From positions 5,084,001 to 5,148,000 of the forward strand of contig NZ_CP109131.1 of assembly GCF_035917995.1 (NCBI RefSeq): a stretch of DNA of 64,000 nt. The letters run 5' to 3'. Source of the stretch: Streptosporangium sp. NBC_01755. GTDB taxonomy: Bacteria > Actinomycetota > Actinomycetes > Streptosporangiales > Streptosporangiaceae. Positions within the stretch are counted from its first letter, which is position 1; each line of letters starts with the position of its first letter. This document shows positions 35,126-47,399 of the stretch, in pieces. The position numbers were made by a program, and so were the translations under genes. A model generated the notes under the pieces. The model saw nothing but the letters and a program-made list of their open reading frames with translations, did no database searches and was not told the origin of the DNA.

Positions 35126-35341
35126 ATGAGCGAACAAGAACGCAGGCCCGAGAGCGATGGCCGCGACTTCGCCAACGCCGCCTGGTCGGTTCCCAGTTAC
35201 ATTCTCTCCGGGATCATCCTTTACGGCGGCGGCGGTTGGTTGCTGAGCCGTTGGACTGGCGTGGCCGTGTTCACACCGATCGGAGTGATCGTCGGTGCCG
35301 TTCTCGCCATCTACCTGGTCTACCGGAAATACGGTCGCTGA
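35126..35341 (+). CDS. AtpZ/AtpI-family small membrane protein
   Basis: A 71-residue protein with two hydrophobic helices (YILSGIILYGGGGWLLSRW and FTPIGVIVGAVLAIYLVY), the layout and glycine-rich first helix of the AtpZ/AtpI family found at the head of atp operons. Such proteins are linked to magnesium handling or c-ring assembly. There is no Shine-Dalgarno sequence; an upstream -10-like hexamer makes a leaderless start at ATG 35126 (or ATG 35117) plausible. atpB follows after 67 bases. Confidence 0.7.
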   Translation: MSEQERRPESDGRDFANAAWSVPSYILSGIILYGGGGWLLSRWTGVAVFTPIGVIVGAVLAIYLVYRKYGR

Positions 35342-35408
35342 CCTCGCGCGGCGGTCGCTTCGCTGAGGAAGCAATCTTGATCCACTACCACGTTGAAGGG
35401 AACGCCGC

Positions 35409-36197
35409 GTGAAGGCGCTGACGGTCCTCGCCGCCGACGAGTTCAAGGCCCCAGGGCTTGAGCTGTTCGATTTCCCCCCGATCATTGCCGGCGTCACCTG
35501 GTTCACCAAGCCGGTGCTGCTCGCCCTGCTGAGCTCGCTTGTGGTCGTGGCCTTCTGCTGGTCGGCCTTCGCCAACCCGAAGCTGGTGCCCCGGGGCATC
35601 CAGAACATCGGTGAGATGGGCTACATGTTCGTCCGCGACCAGGTCGCCCGCCCCTTCCTGGGTAAGGACGCCGACCGCTGGATGGGCCTGCTGCTGAGCC
35701 TGTTCTTCCTGGTCTGGGTCTGGAACCTGATGGGTGTCGTCCCCTTCCTGCAGTTCCCGATCGCCTCGCACATCGCCTTCCCGATCGTCCTGGCGATCAG
35801 CGTCTACGCGCTGAAGATCTACCTGGGCATGAAGCACCAGGGAGCGGTCGGCTACTTCAAGAACATGATGTTCCCCCCGGGGCTGCCCAAGCCGATCTAC
35901 GTGCTGCTCGCGCCGATCGAGTTCCTCTCGACCATGATCGTGGCGCCGTTCACCCACGCCGTGCGACTCTTCGCCAACATGTTCGCGGGCCACATCATCC
36001 TGGCCTTCTTCAGTGCCGTCGGTTTCTGGTTCCTCTTCGAGAAGCTCACGCCGCTCGGCGCCCCGGTCGGTGTGGTCGGCGTCATCATGACGATCGCGAT
36101 GACCGGGTTCGAGATGTTCATCCAGTTCCTCCAGGCCTTCCTGTTCGCGCTGCTCGCCGCGATGTACATCGGCAACTCCCTGCACGCCGAGCACTAA
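35409..36197 (+). CDS. atpB: ATP synthase subunit a
   Basis: Membrane proton-channel subunit of Fo, 262 residues, about six helices. The essential arginine lies in FTHAVRLFANMFAGHI. The GTG start follows GAAGGGA. First structural gene of the operon atpBEFHAGDC, all present here in the standard order on one strand. Confidence 0.97.
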   Translation: MKALTVLAADEFKAPGLELFDFPPIIAGVTWFTKPVLLALLSSLVVVAFCWSAFANPKLVPRGIQNIGEMGYMFVRDQVARPFLGKDADRWMGLLLSLFFLVWVWNLMGVVPFLQFPIASHIAFPIVLAISVYALKIYLGMKHQGAVGYFKNMMFPPGLPKPIYVLLAPIEFLSTMIVAPFTHAVRLFANMFAGHIILAFFSAVGFWFLFEKLTPLGAPVGVVGVIMTIAMTGFEMFIQFLQAFLFALLAAMYIGNSLHAEH

Positions 36198-36225
36198 GAC
36201 TCTTTTCTCCAGTTCAGACCGGTGA

Positions 36226-36486
<261 letters not shown>

Positions 36487-36502
36487 TCGAAAACACCTCT
36501 GA

Positions 36503-37065
<563 letters not shown>

Positions 37066-37066
<1 letters not shown>

Positions 37067-37875
37067 TGAGAGGTCTGAGCAGGGCTTCGCTGGCCGAGGT
37101 CGAAGAGCGCTTCAACGCCGTCGCGGGAAGCGCCGACCTCGGCACGCTGGCCGACGAGCTCTTCTCGGTCGCCGACCTGTTCGACCGTGAGCACGGGCTC
37201 CGCCGCAACCTCTCCGACCCCGCCCGGCCCGCGGCCCAGAAGGCGCAGGTCGTACGGGTGCTGCTGGAGGGCAAGATCAGCGATGCCGCACTGGAGACGG
37301 TCGTCGCGGCCGTGTCCGCACGGTGGGCCCGATCCGGCGACCTGGCCGACGCCCTTGAGCGTCTCGGCGTCATCGCCGCCTCCGCGGAGGCCGAGGCGCA
37401 GAGCAGGCTTGACGACGTCGAGGACGAGCTGTTCAGGTTCGGGCGTATCGTCGCCTCGAACCTGCAACTGCACCGGACTCTGACCTCCTCGGCGGCACCG
37501 GAGCAGGCCAAGCGGGAGCTGCTGGGCTCCCTCCTCGCCGCCAAGGTCGCCCCCACCACTCTCCGCCTGATCACGCAGCTCGTGGTACATCCGCGAGGAC
37601 GTAGTCTGGACAGTGGGCTGGAGGAATTCGGCAGGCTGGTCGCCGCCCAGCGGCAGCGCCTCGTCGCGGTGGTGCGCAGCGCCATCGTGCTCTCAGAGGA
37701 GCAGAAGCAGCGTCTCGCCACGTGGCTGCGCACCTCGTACGGCCGCGACGTTCATCTGAACGTCGAGGTGGATCCGCGGGTGCTGGGAGGGTTCTCGGTG
37801 CACATCGGGGACGATCTCATCGACACCACCATCGCGGGACGAATCGAAGAAGTCCGCCGCCGGTTGGCCGGCTAG
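37066..37875 (+). CDS. atpH: ATP synthase subunit delta
   Basis: Links the peripheral stalk to the F1 head. At 269 residues it is longer than the E. coli subunit (177) because of an N-terminal helical part, as usual in actinobacteria; it is not fused to a b-type membrane helix as in mycobacteria. The C-terminal signature VEVDPRVLGGFSVHIGDDLID is clear. Confidence 0.95.
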
Positions 37876-37898
37876 GCGAATAGGGAGACTGAAGAGAG

Positions 37899-39548
37899 AT
37901 GGCGGAGCTTACGATCCGGCCGGACGAGATCCGGGACGCCCTTGAGCGCTTCGTCCAGGCGTACGAGCCGGAAGGCGCCGCGCGTGAGGAGATCGGGACC
38001 GTCGTCGACTGCGGCGACGGTATCGCCCATGTCTCCGGCCTTCCCTCGGCGATGGCGAACGAGCTGCTTGAGTTCGAGGACGGCACGCGTGGCCTGGCAC
38101 TGAACCTGGACGTCCGGGAGATCGGTGTCGTTGTTCTGGGCGACTTCAGCAAGATTGAGGAGGGCCAGTCGGTCCGCCGGACGGGCGAGGTCCTGTCCGT
38201 GCCGGTCGGCGACGGCTTCCTCGGCCGAGTGGTCGACCCGCTGGGCATCCCGCTGGACGGCAAGGGTGCCATCGAGTCCGAGGGCGTTCGTCCCCTTGAG
38301 GTTCAGGCGCCTTCCGTCGTGCAGCGCCAGCCGGTGAAGGAGCCCCTCGCCACCGGCATCAAGGCGATCGACGCGATGACCGCGATCGGCCGTGGCCAGC
38401 GCCAGCTGATCATCGGTGACCGTGGCACCGGCAAGACCGCGATCGCCGTGGACACCATCCTCAACCAGCGGGAGAACTGGCTCTCCGGCGACCCCGACAA
38501 GCAGGTCCGCTGCGTCTACGTCGCGGTCGGCCAGAAGGGTTCCACGATCGCCCAGGTCAAGGCTCGCCTTGAGGAGGCGGGCGCGTTGGAGTACACCACC
38601 ATCGTCGCCTCTCCGGCGTCCGACCCGGCCGGTTACAAGTACCTCGCCCCCTACACCGGTTCGGCCATCGGCCAGCACTGGATGTACCAGGGCAAGCACG
38701 TTCTCATTGTCTTCGACGACCTGACCAAGCAGGCCGACGCCTACCGCGCGGTCTCCCTGCTGCTCCGTCGCCCGCCGGGCCGTGAGGCCTACCCCGGTGA
38801 CGTCTTCTACCTGCACTCCCGCCTCCTGGAGCGTTGCGCGAAGCTGTCGAAGGAGATGGGTTCCGGCTCGATGACCGGTCTGCCGATCATCGAGACGAAG
38901 GGCAACGACGTCTCGGCGTTCATCCCGACCAACGTCATCTCCATCACCGACGGCCAGGTCTTCCTGGAGACGGACCTGTTCAACGCCGGTGTCCGTCCCG
39001 CCATCAACGTCGGTGTCTCGGTTTCCCGAGTCGGCGGCTCGGCCCAGACCAAGGCGATGAAGTCGGTCGCCGGCACGCTGCGCCTGTCGCTCTCCCAGTA
39101 CCGTGACCTGGAGGCCTTCGCCTCCTTCGCCTCCGACCTGGACGCGGCCTCCAAGGCTCAGCTGGAGCGCGGTCAGCGCCTGGTCGAGCTGCTCAAGCAG
39201 CCGCAGTACAGCCCCTTCCCGGTCGAGCACGAGGTCGTCTCGATCTGGGCCGGCACCACCGGTGAGCTCGACGAGGTCCCGGTCGAGGACATCCGCCGCT
39301 TCGAGGCGGACTTCCTTGACTACATCGGTCGAGAGAGGAAGGGCATCTTCGACAGCATCCGCGAGACCAAGGCCCTGTCCGAGGACACGGTCACCGCTCT
39401 CAAGGACGCCGTCACCGCGTTCAAGAAGACCTTCGAGACCTCCGCGGGCGAGCTGCTGGTCAACGAGGAGCCGATCGAGGCGCTCGGCGCCGAAGCGGTC
39501 GGCCAGGAAAAGATCACCAAGCGCGTCCGTCCGGCTGAGAAGAAGTAG
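37899..39548 (+). CDS. atpA: ATP synthase subunit alpha
   Basis: Non-catalytic nucleotide-binding subunit of F1, 549 residues. P-loop GDRGTGKT at 173-180, arginine-finger region [16 protein letters not shown] and [20 protein letters not shown] are intact. A C-terminal Lys/Glu-rich extension is somewhat longer than in E. coli. RBS GAAGAGAG. Confidence 0.97.
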   Translation: MAELTIRPDEIRDALERFVQAYEPEGAAREEIGTVVDCGDGIAHVSGLPSAMANELLEFEDGTRGLALNLDVREIGVVVLGDFSKIEEGQSVRRTGEVLSVPVGDGFLGRVVDPLGIPLDGKGAIESEGVRPLEVQAPSVVQRQPVKEPLATGIKAIDAMTAIGRGQRQLIIGDRGTGKTAIAVDTILNQRENWLSGDPDKQVRCVYVAVGQKGSTIAQVKARLEEAGALEYTTIVASPASDPAGYKYLAPYTGSAIGQHWMYQGKHVLIVFDDLTKQADAYRAVSLLLRRPPGREAYPGDVFYLHSRLLERCAKLSKEMGSGSMTGLPIIETKGNDVSAFIPTNVISITDGQVFLETDLFNAGVRPAINVGVSVSRVGGSAQTKAMKSVAGTLRLSLSQYRDLEAFASFASDLDAASKAQLERGQRLVELLKQPQYSPFPVEHEVVSIWAGTTGELDEVPVEDIRRFEADFLDYIGRERKGIFDSIRETKALSEDTVTALKDAVTAFKKTFETSAGELLVNEEPIEALGAEAVGQEKITKRVRPAEKK

Positions 39549-39551
39549 CCG

Positions 39552-41880
<2,329 letters not shown>

Positions 41881-41948
41881 TCGCCTTCGGTGCCGGTGCG
41901 GTCATGCGGCCGTACCGGCGCCTGGTTCGATAAGGAACTGGAGAGAAA

Positions 41949-42365
41949 GTGGCGAAGCTGCGAGTAGGCGTCGTCTCCCCGGAGCGGGAGATCTGGTCCG
42001 GCGAGGCCGACATGGTGATTGCCAAGACCGTCGACGGCGAGATCGGTATCATGCCTAAACACGCACCCGTGCTCGGCGTTCTCGTCGAGGGCGGGCTGCT
42101 GAAGATCAAGCGAGGTGGCGAGGCCGACCTCGTCGCCGCCGTCCACGGAGGATTCCTCTCGGTGGCCGACGACGAGGTGTCGATCCTGGCCGAGATCGCC
42201 GAGCTTGGTTCCGAGATCGATGTCGCCCGAGCCAAGAGTGCGCTGGAGCGGGCTCAGGCCTCGGTCGAGGCCGGCATGGAGGACGCGGACGCGGCGGCAG
42301 AGGCGGCCGCCGAGGCCAAGCGTGCCAGGGCCCGGCTGCGCGCGGCCGGAGAAGAAGTCGGATAA
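41949..42365 (+). CDS. atpC: ATP synthase subunit epsilon
   Basis: Rotor subunit with inhibitory C-terminal helices, 138 residues: N-terminal beta-sandwich (VGVVSPEREIWSGEADMV, GIMPKHAPVLGVL) and an Ala/Glu-rich helical hairpin. GTG start after GGAGAGA. Last atp gene. Confidence 0.95.
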   Translation: MAKLRVGVVSPEREIWSGEADMVIAKTVDGEIGIMPKHAPVLGVLVEGGLLKIKRGGEADLVAAVHGGFLSVADDEVSILAEIAELGSEIDVARAKSALERAQASVEAGMEDADAAAEAAAEAKRARARLRAAGEEVG

Positions 42366-42409
42366 ATTCGGCTTCTTAACGGTAAGGGCTTGTTGGGGGG
42401 CGGGCAGAC

Positions 42410-42823
42410 ATGGTAGTGCTGGACGTACTCATCGTGGTGGGGCTGCTCGTCGCCCTCCTGGCACTCCGGGTGCTCATCCTGACCCGCTTCCGAGGATCGG
42501 TGCTGTGTTGCCTGCGCCCCATGTCGAGGGAGCGGGGGTGGCGGGTCGGGGTGGCCCGCTACGCCGACGGCCACCTCAACTGGATCCCGCTCATAGGTCT
42601 GCTTCCAAGGCCGCGCCACGTTATCGTGAGGCGCGGCCTTGTCGTTTCCGGTCGTCGTAGGGTCGGCTCCGGTGAGTTCTTCGGGTTCATCGAGGGCGTG
42701 ACGGCGCTTGAGTGCCGCAACGGGCAGAGCGCCTTCGAACTCGCCATGGGATACCGCGCACTGACCGGTTTCGTGGCCTGGCTGGAGTCCGCTCCGCCCA
42801 GCGCCCATCTCGACGTCGCCTGA
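42410..42823 (+). CDS. DUF2550 family membrane protein
   Basis: A 137-residue protein with one N-terminal membrane helix (LDVLIVVGLLVALLALRVLI) and a small soluble domain (SVLCCLRPMSRERGWRVGVARY, GSGEFFGFIEGVTALEC). Its place immediately after atpC is conserved in actinobacteria (Rv1312 position). Function is not established. The start ATG lies 44 bases after the atpC stop, so it is probably in the atp transcript. Confidence 0.85.
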   Translation: MVVLDVLIVVGLLVALLALRVLILTRFRGSVLCCLRPMSRERGWRVGVARYADGHLNWIPLIGLLPRPRHVIVRRGLVVSGRRRVGSGEFFGFIEGVTALECRNGQSAFELAMGYRALTGFVAWLESAPPSAHLDVA

Positions 42824-42842
42824 TCTCCCGCGCCGTCCTACC

Positions 42843-42920
42843 GGACGGCGGGCCCCTCAGCGGGTGCCCGGGCTTCCAGAGGACGGCGGGCCCCTCAGCG
42901 GGTGCCGCCGGGCTTCCAGA
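42843..42920. repeat. Tandem duplication of the adenosyltransferase gene's 3' end
   Basis: Copies 42843-42880 and 42881-42920 differ only by a two-base indel. The second contains the last codons and stop of the minus-strand adenosyltransferase; the first is an extra, untranslated copy. Confidence 0.85.
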
Positions 42921-43485
42921 GGATCTCGTCGCCGCCGGCGGCCACCCGGCAGAGGATGAACATCAGGTCGCTCAGCCGGTTGAGGTACTTCGCGGTCAGC
43001 GGATTGACGTCGTCGTGGGCCTCAAGCGCCGACCAGACGGTCCGCTCGGCCCGCCGGACCACGGTCCTGGCGACGTGCAGCCAGGCCACCGCGGGGGTGC
43101 CGCCGGGCAGGATGAAGCTGCGCAGCGGCTTGAGGCGCTCGTTGAACTCGTCGCAGCGTCCCTCAAGCCACTCGATGTAGGAGGGCTCGACCCGCAGTGG
43201 CGGGAACTCGGGGTTCTCCGTGATCGGGGTGCAGAGGTCGGCTCCGACGTCGAACAGCTCGTTCTGGATCCGGGCGAGAACGGCGGTGACGTCCGCCTCC
43301 AGGGAACCCGTGGCCAGTGCCACGCCGATCGCCGCGTTGGCCTCCTCGACGTCCGCGTAGGCGGCCAGGCGCGGGTCGGTCTTACGGGTGCGGCTCATGT
43401 CGCCGAGCGCGGTCGTGCCGTCGTCCCCGGTACGGGTGTAGATCTTGGAGAGCACCACCGGGTTGTCTCTGTCAGCTCGCGTCAT
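42895..43485 (-). CDS. ATP:cob(I)alamin adenosyltransferase, PduO type
   Basis: Transfers the adenosyl group of ATP to cob(I)alamin to make coenzyme B12. It has 196 residues in a five-helix bundle. ATP-binding N-terminus KIYTRTGDDGTTALGDMSR, and the helix with AWLHVARTVVRRAER near residue 130 carries the conserved R-x-x-ER signature. The same neighbourhood (after DUF2550, before a protease or metabolic genes) is seen in other actinobacteria. The cofactor it makes is needed by the mutase at the end of this window and is guarded by MeaB. Confidence 0.92.
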   Translation of the reverse strand: MTRADRDNPVVLSKIYTRTGDDGTTALGDMSRTRKTDPRLAAYADVEEANAAIGVALATGSLEADVTAVLARIQNELFDVGADLCTPITENPEFPPLRVEPSYIEWLEGRCDEFNERLKPLRSFILPGGTPAVAWLHVARTVVRRAERTVWSALEAHDDVNPLTAKYLNRLSDLMFILCRVAAGGDEILWKPGGTR

Positions 43486-43539
43486 GCCGTCCAGCCTATC
43501 GGTGCGAAAATTGCCCCCGATTTACCTGATAGTGGACAA

Positions 43540-43545
43540 TATGAT
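43540..43545 (+). promoter_or_regulatory. -10 element of the Tricorn gene (leaderless)
   Basis: TATGAT, close to the -10 consensus, ends six bases before ATG 43552; no Shine-Dalgarno sequence lies between. The divergent adenosyltransferase starts only 66 bases away, so both promoters share this spacer. Confidence 0.55.
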
Positions 43546-43551
43546 TTGTCA

Positions 43552-46500
43552 ATGGTTTCTGGTTTCTACCTGCGATTCCCCCACATCTCCCACGAGACGC
43601 TGACGTTCGTCGCGGACGACGACGTCTGGATGGCTCCGGCGGACGGCGGCCGGGCGTGGCGCCTCTCCGCCGACCGGGCCCCCGCGAGCCATCCCCGTCT
43701 CTCGCCCGACGGCACCAGGGTCGCCTGGACCAGCGTTCGCGACGGCGCCCCCGAGATCTACCTGGCGGATCTGGACTCCGGGTCCGCCGAGCGGCTGACC
43801 TACTGGGGTGACGCGCGGACGCGCACGCGCGGCTGGACACCGGAGGGGGAGATCCTCGCGATCAGCGCGACCGGCCAGCCGTTCATCTGGCAGACCTGGG
43901 CCTACGCGCTCGGAGACGGAGCCGTCGAGCGGTTGCCGTACGGTCCGATCAACGACCTGTCGGTCACGGGTGAGGCGGTGGCACTGCTCGCCGGGGGGCT
44001 GCCCCGCGATCCGGCGGTCTGGAAGCGCTACCGAGGCGGTACGGCGGGTCGCCTGTGGGTGCGGCGTGGCGAGGGGGACTTCACCCGGCTCCTGGCCGAC
44101 CTGAACGGCCACCTGGCCGGCCCGATGCTCGTCGGCGGGCGGCTCGCCTTCCTCTCCGACCACGAGGGCGTCGGCAACCTCTACTCCTGCGAGCCGGACG
44201 GCACCGGCTTGCGCCGTCACACCGACCACGAGGCCTTCTACGCCAGGCACGCCACCACCGACGGAAGGCGGATCGTCTACCAGAACGCCGGTGATCTCTA
44301 CCTACTGGACGATCTTGACGCCGAGGCCCGCAAGCTCGACGTCACGCTCGGCTCCCCGCTGCGGGGACGGCAGCCCTACCAGGTCAACGCGGGCAGGCGG
44401 CTGCACGACCTGGCCGTGGACGCGACCGGGCGGGCCAGTGCGGTGGAGGTCCAGGGGACGGTGCACTGGGTGACCCACCGGGACGGACCGGCGCGGCAGC
44501 TCAGTGACGGCCTGTCGGCGGGGCGGCCCCGCGTCCTCGGTGACGACCGGGTGGTGTGGGTCTTCGACGACGGTGCGACACAGGGGCTGGAGATCGTTCC
44601 CACCGGGGGCGGGGAGAGCCGCAGGATCGCCGAGGGCAGGCTGGGAGAGGTCGGCGACCTGGCGGTCGCGCCGGACGGGAACACGATCGCGGTGAGCGCC
44701 AGGGACGGGCGGCTGCTCCTGGTCGACGTGGCCTCCGGCGAGGTCGTGGAGCTGGCGAGGGCCGACGGCGAGGTGCACGGCCTCGCCTGGTCGCCGGATT
44801 CCGGCTGGCTGGCCTGGTCGCACCCGGACGGCCCGCAACTGCGCAGGATCAGGCTGGCCAGGGTGGCGGACCGGGTCATGACCGATGTCACGGACGGCAG
44901 GTTCTTGGACACCTCGCCCGCCTTCGCGGGTGACTACCTGGCGTTCCTGTCTCGGCGTGGTTTCGACCCGATCTATGACGCGCACTCCTTCGACATGTCC
45001 TTCCCTCTCGGTTACCGGCCCTATCTGGTGCCGCTGGCCGCGTCCACGCCGTCCCCGTTCGCGCCCAGCGCCGCGGGGCGGCCCATCGCCGACTCCGGTG
45101 ACGACGACAAGCGGGACGAGGCCGCGATCACCGTGGACCTGGACGGCATCGCCGCCAGGGTCGTGCGGGTGCCGGTGCCCGAGGGGCGCTATTCGGACCT
45201 GCGGGCGGTCAAGGGCGGGTTCGTCTGGCTGCGCGAGCCACTGGCGGGGGAGCTCGGCGAGGACAGGGACGAGGTGGGAGGCGAGGCGCCCCGGGCGGCG
45301 CTGGACCGCTACGACCTGGACAAGCGCAAGTGGGAGGAGGTGGTCGACAAACTCGACTGGTATCGGGTGAGCGGTGACGGCACGCAGCTCGTCGTCAGTG
45401 ACAAGGGCACGCTCACGGTCCGGCCGGCCAGTGGCAAGGCGGGCGCCAAGAACGGCGACGAGGCGACCGTCGACCTGTCCAGGATCCGGATCACCGGCGA
45501 CCCTCGGGCCCTGCGGCGTCACGCCTACGCTCAGGCGGGCCGCCGGATGCGCGCCGACTTCTGGGTCGAGGACATGGCCGACGTCGAGTGGGAGGCAGTG
45601 CTGGAGGAGTACCTGCCGCTGGTGGACCGCGTCGCCACCGCCGACGACTTCGCCGATCTGCTCTGGGAGGTCGTGGGGGAGCTGGGCAGCTCGCACGCCT
45701 ATGTCGACGCGGCCGGTTGGGGTTACCCGGCCTCGGAGCCGGTCGGCCTGCTCGGCGCCGATCTCTCCAGGGGGGCCGACGGCCGCTGGCAGGTGGAGAC
45801 GGTGCTGCCCGCCGAGTCCTCCGACGTGCACGCCCGCTCGCCGCTGGCCGGGCCTGGGGCGACGGTCATGGAGGGAGAGACGCTGCTCGCGGTCGACGGC
45901 CGCCCGGTGCCGCCGCAGGGTCCGGCCAGGCTGCTGGTCGGCGCCGCGGACAAGCCGGTCGAGCTGACCCTGGGTGGTGGCCGGAGGGTGGTCGTCACGC
46001 CGCTCGGTGACGACAGGCGCCTGCGCTACCAGCACTGGGTGGCCGGGCGCCGGGCGCGGGTCAGGGAGCTCGGCGATGGCCGCCTCGGCTACCTGCACAT
46101 CCCGGACATGGTGGCCGAGGGGTGGGCGCAGTTCCACCGCGACCTGCGCAGGGAGATGACCTTCGAGGGGCTCGTGGTGGACGTGCGGGGGAATCGAGGC
46201 GGTCACACCTCCGAGCTGGTCATCGAGAGGCTGATCCGCCGGGTCATCGGCTGGGACCTGCCCAGGGGTATGACGTCGATCACCTATCCCGAGGACGCGC
46301 CGCGCGGACCGCTGGTCGCGATCACCAACCAGAACGCCGGATCCGACGGCGACATCGTCACCGCGGCCTTCAAGATCTACAAGCTCGGGCCGGTGGTGGG
46401 CACCCGCACCTGGGGTGGCGTCATCGGCATCGAGGGCGGCCACCGGCTGGTCGACGGGTCGCACATCACCGTGCCCAGGTACTCCTTCTGGTTCGAGGAA

Positions 46501-46707
46501 TTCGGCTGGGGGGTGGAGAACTACGGCGTCGATCCGGATGTCGAGATCGACATCACCCCCGACGACTGGGCGGCCGGCAGGGATCCGCAGGTCGAGGAGG
46601 CGGTACGGCTCGCGCTGGCCGCGCTGGACGAGCGTCCGGCGGCGACCCCGCCCGACGCCTCCACCCGGCCGTCCCGTCGCCGCCCCGCGCTGCCACCCCG
46701 CCCATAG
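43552..46707 (+). CDS. Tricorn-type serine protease
   Basis: A 1051-residue cytosolic protease that trims peptides left by the proteasome or other ATP-dependent proteases. The N-terminal half (to about 650) shows beta-propeller repeats (SPDGTRVAWTSVRDG, APDGNTIAVSARDG), followed by the C1, PDZ and C2 domains. Catalytic residues align in spacing with Thermoplasma Tricorn: S714-H715 (GSSHAYVD), nucleophile S931 with D932 (NAGSDGDIV), and E989 (GVENYG). There is no signal peptide. The start at ATG 43552 is set by the conserved FYLRFPHISHETLTFV start and the adjacent -10; the frame upstream runs through the adenosyltransferase antisense. A Pro/Arg-rich C-terminus follows. Confidence 0.9.
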   Translation: MVSGFYLRFPHISHETLTFVADDDVWMAPADGGRAWRLSADRAPASHPRLSPDGTRVAWTSVRDGAPEIYLADLDSGSAERLTYWGDARTRTRGWTPEGEILAISATGQPFIWQTWAYALGDGAVERLPYGPINDLSVTGEAVALLAGGLPRDPAVWKRYRGGTAGRLWVRRGEGDFTRLLADLNGHLAGPMLVGGRLAFLSDHEGVGNLYSCEPDGTGLRRHTDHEAFYARHATTDGRRIVYQNAGDLYLLDDLDAEARKLDVTLGSPLRGRQPYQVNAGRRLHDLAVDATGRASAVEVQGTVHWVTHRDGPARQLSDGLSAGRPRVLGDDRVVWVFDDGATQGLEIVPTGGGESRRIAEGRLGEVGDLAVAPDGNTIAVSARDGRLLLVDVASGEVVELARADGEVHGLAWSPDSGWLAWSHPDGPQLRRIRLARVADRVMTDVTDGRFLDTSPAFAGDYLAFLSRRGFDPIYDAHSFDMSFPLGYRPYLVPLAASTPSPFAPSAAGRPIADSGDDDKRDEAAITVDLDGIAARVVRVPVPEGRYSDLRAVKGGFVWLREPLAGELGEDRDEVGGEAPRAALDRYDLDKRKWEEVVDKLDWYRVSGDGTQLVVSDKGTLTVRPASGKAGAKNGDEATVDLSRIRITGDPRALRRHAYAQAGRRMRADFWVEDMADVEWEAVLEEYLPLVDRVATADDFADLLWEVVGELGSSHAYVDAAGWGYPASEPVGLLGADLSRGADGRWQVETVLPAESSDVHARSPLAGPGATVMEGETLLAVDGRPVPPQGPARLLVGAADKPVELTLGGGRRVVVTPLGDDRRLRYQHWVAGRRARVRELGDGRLGYLHIPDMVAEGWAQFHRDLRREMTFEGLVVDVRGNRGGHTSELVIERLIRRVIGWDLPRGMTSITYPEDAPRGPLVAITNQNAGSDGDIVTAAFKIYKLGPVVGTRTWGGVIGIEGGHRLVDGSHITVPRYSFWFEEFGWGVENYGVDPDVEIDITPDDWAAGRDPQVEEAVRLALAALDERPAATPPDASTRPSRRRPALPPRP

Positions 46708-46720
46708 GCGACAGGCGTGA

Positions 46721-46747
46721 CCAACCGGATCATCGCCATCCGGTTGG
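46721..46747 (+). terminator. Tricorn gene terminator hairpin
   Basis: CCAACCGGAT and ATCCGGTTGG (10-bp perfect stem, 7-base loop) 13 bases after the Tricorn stop. Confidence 0.8.
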
Positions 46748-46811
46748 CTCAGGGAAAAGGTTGGCTTTGGGCCGCGTTTTATCCGTTCATTCGGGCAAGG
46801 GGTTCTCATGT

Positions 46812-46861
46812 GTGTAAGAAGGGTGAATTCGGAAGCGGGGGAGGTTCACGGCTTCTTACAC
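46812..46861 (+). promoter_or_regulatory. Long-range hairpin upstream of the STAS gene
   Basis: GTGTAAGAAG (46812-46821) pairs exactly with CTTCTTACAC (46852-46861); inside, TGAA and TTCA also pair. It is AT-richer than its surroundings and lies about 100 bases before the STAS gene, too far from the Tricorn gene to be its main terminator. Confidence 0.5.
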
Positions 46862-46964
46862 GCTGTGCCATCATATGGATGCGGTGCGTGATCGACTGGC
46901 TGCGGTGACGCACCGCCGTTGTGCCCGGCCACGTCTACTCCGTGGCCAGGTGTGAGGGGGAGGT

Positions 46965-47282
46965 ATGCGCGTCCCTGGTAACCCCCAGGCCCAGGTGGTC
47001 GCTGTCGGGAACCGTCTTGATGTGGGAACCGTCACCGGAGTACGCCCGCGGCTGCACGAGGCGGTCGACTCCGGGCGCGGCGACCTGATCGTGGATCTTT
47101 CCAAGCTGGAAATGATCGACGCCACCGGGCTGGGGGTGTTGGTGGGTACGCATCGCCGCGCTGTGGGTGCGGAACGCCGCCTTGTTCTCAGGGGAGTGCC
47201 ACCGAGGATCATGCGGGTGCTGGCGGTGACCCGGCTCAACCGGGTCCTCACCGTCGAACTCCCCGTGGCCACGGTGGCCTGA
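46965..47282 (+). CDS. STAS-domain anti-sigma factor antagonist
   Basis: A 105-residue single-domain protein of the SpoIIAA/RsbV type. The phosphorylation-loop motif is LEMIDATGLGVLVG; threonine replaces the usual serine as the phosphorylatable residue. It would bind an RsbW-type kinase or anti-sigma factor in a stress or development switch; no such partner is in the window. The ATG follows GTGAGGGGGAGG. A STAS gene near nucS is also found in Streptomyces. Confidence 0.88.
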   Translation: MRVPGNPQAQVVAVGNRLDVGTVTGVRPRLHEAVDSGRGDLIVDLSKLEMIDATGLGVLVGTHRRAVGAERRLVLRGVPPRIMRVLAVTRLNRVLTVELPVATVA

Positions 47283-47399
47283 TCCGGCCGCCCGTCGAAG
47301 TGCGGGATGACGTCGGTGCCGCCGGAACATATCGGAGGACGGGTCGGCTGAGGCCCGTCCTCGCCCATGCCTTGTCGATTTCGTGCCGAGGTGATCCGG

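Noticed and set aside
42712-43551. Upstream extension of the Tricorn reading frame by 280 codons
   Set aside because: It runs antisense through the adenosyltransferase gene; conserved Tricorn sequence begins at 43552 just after a -10 element.
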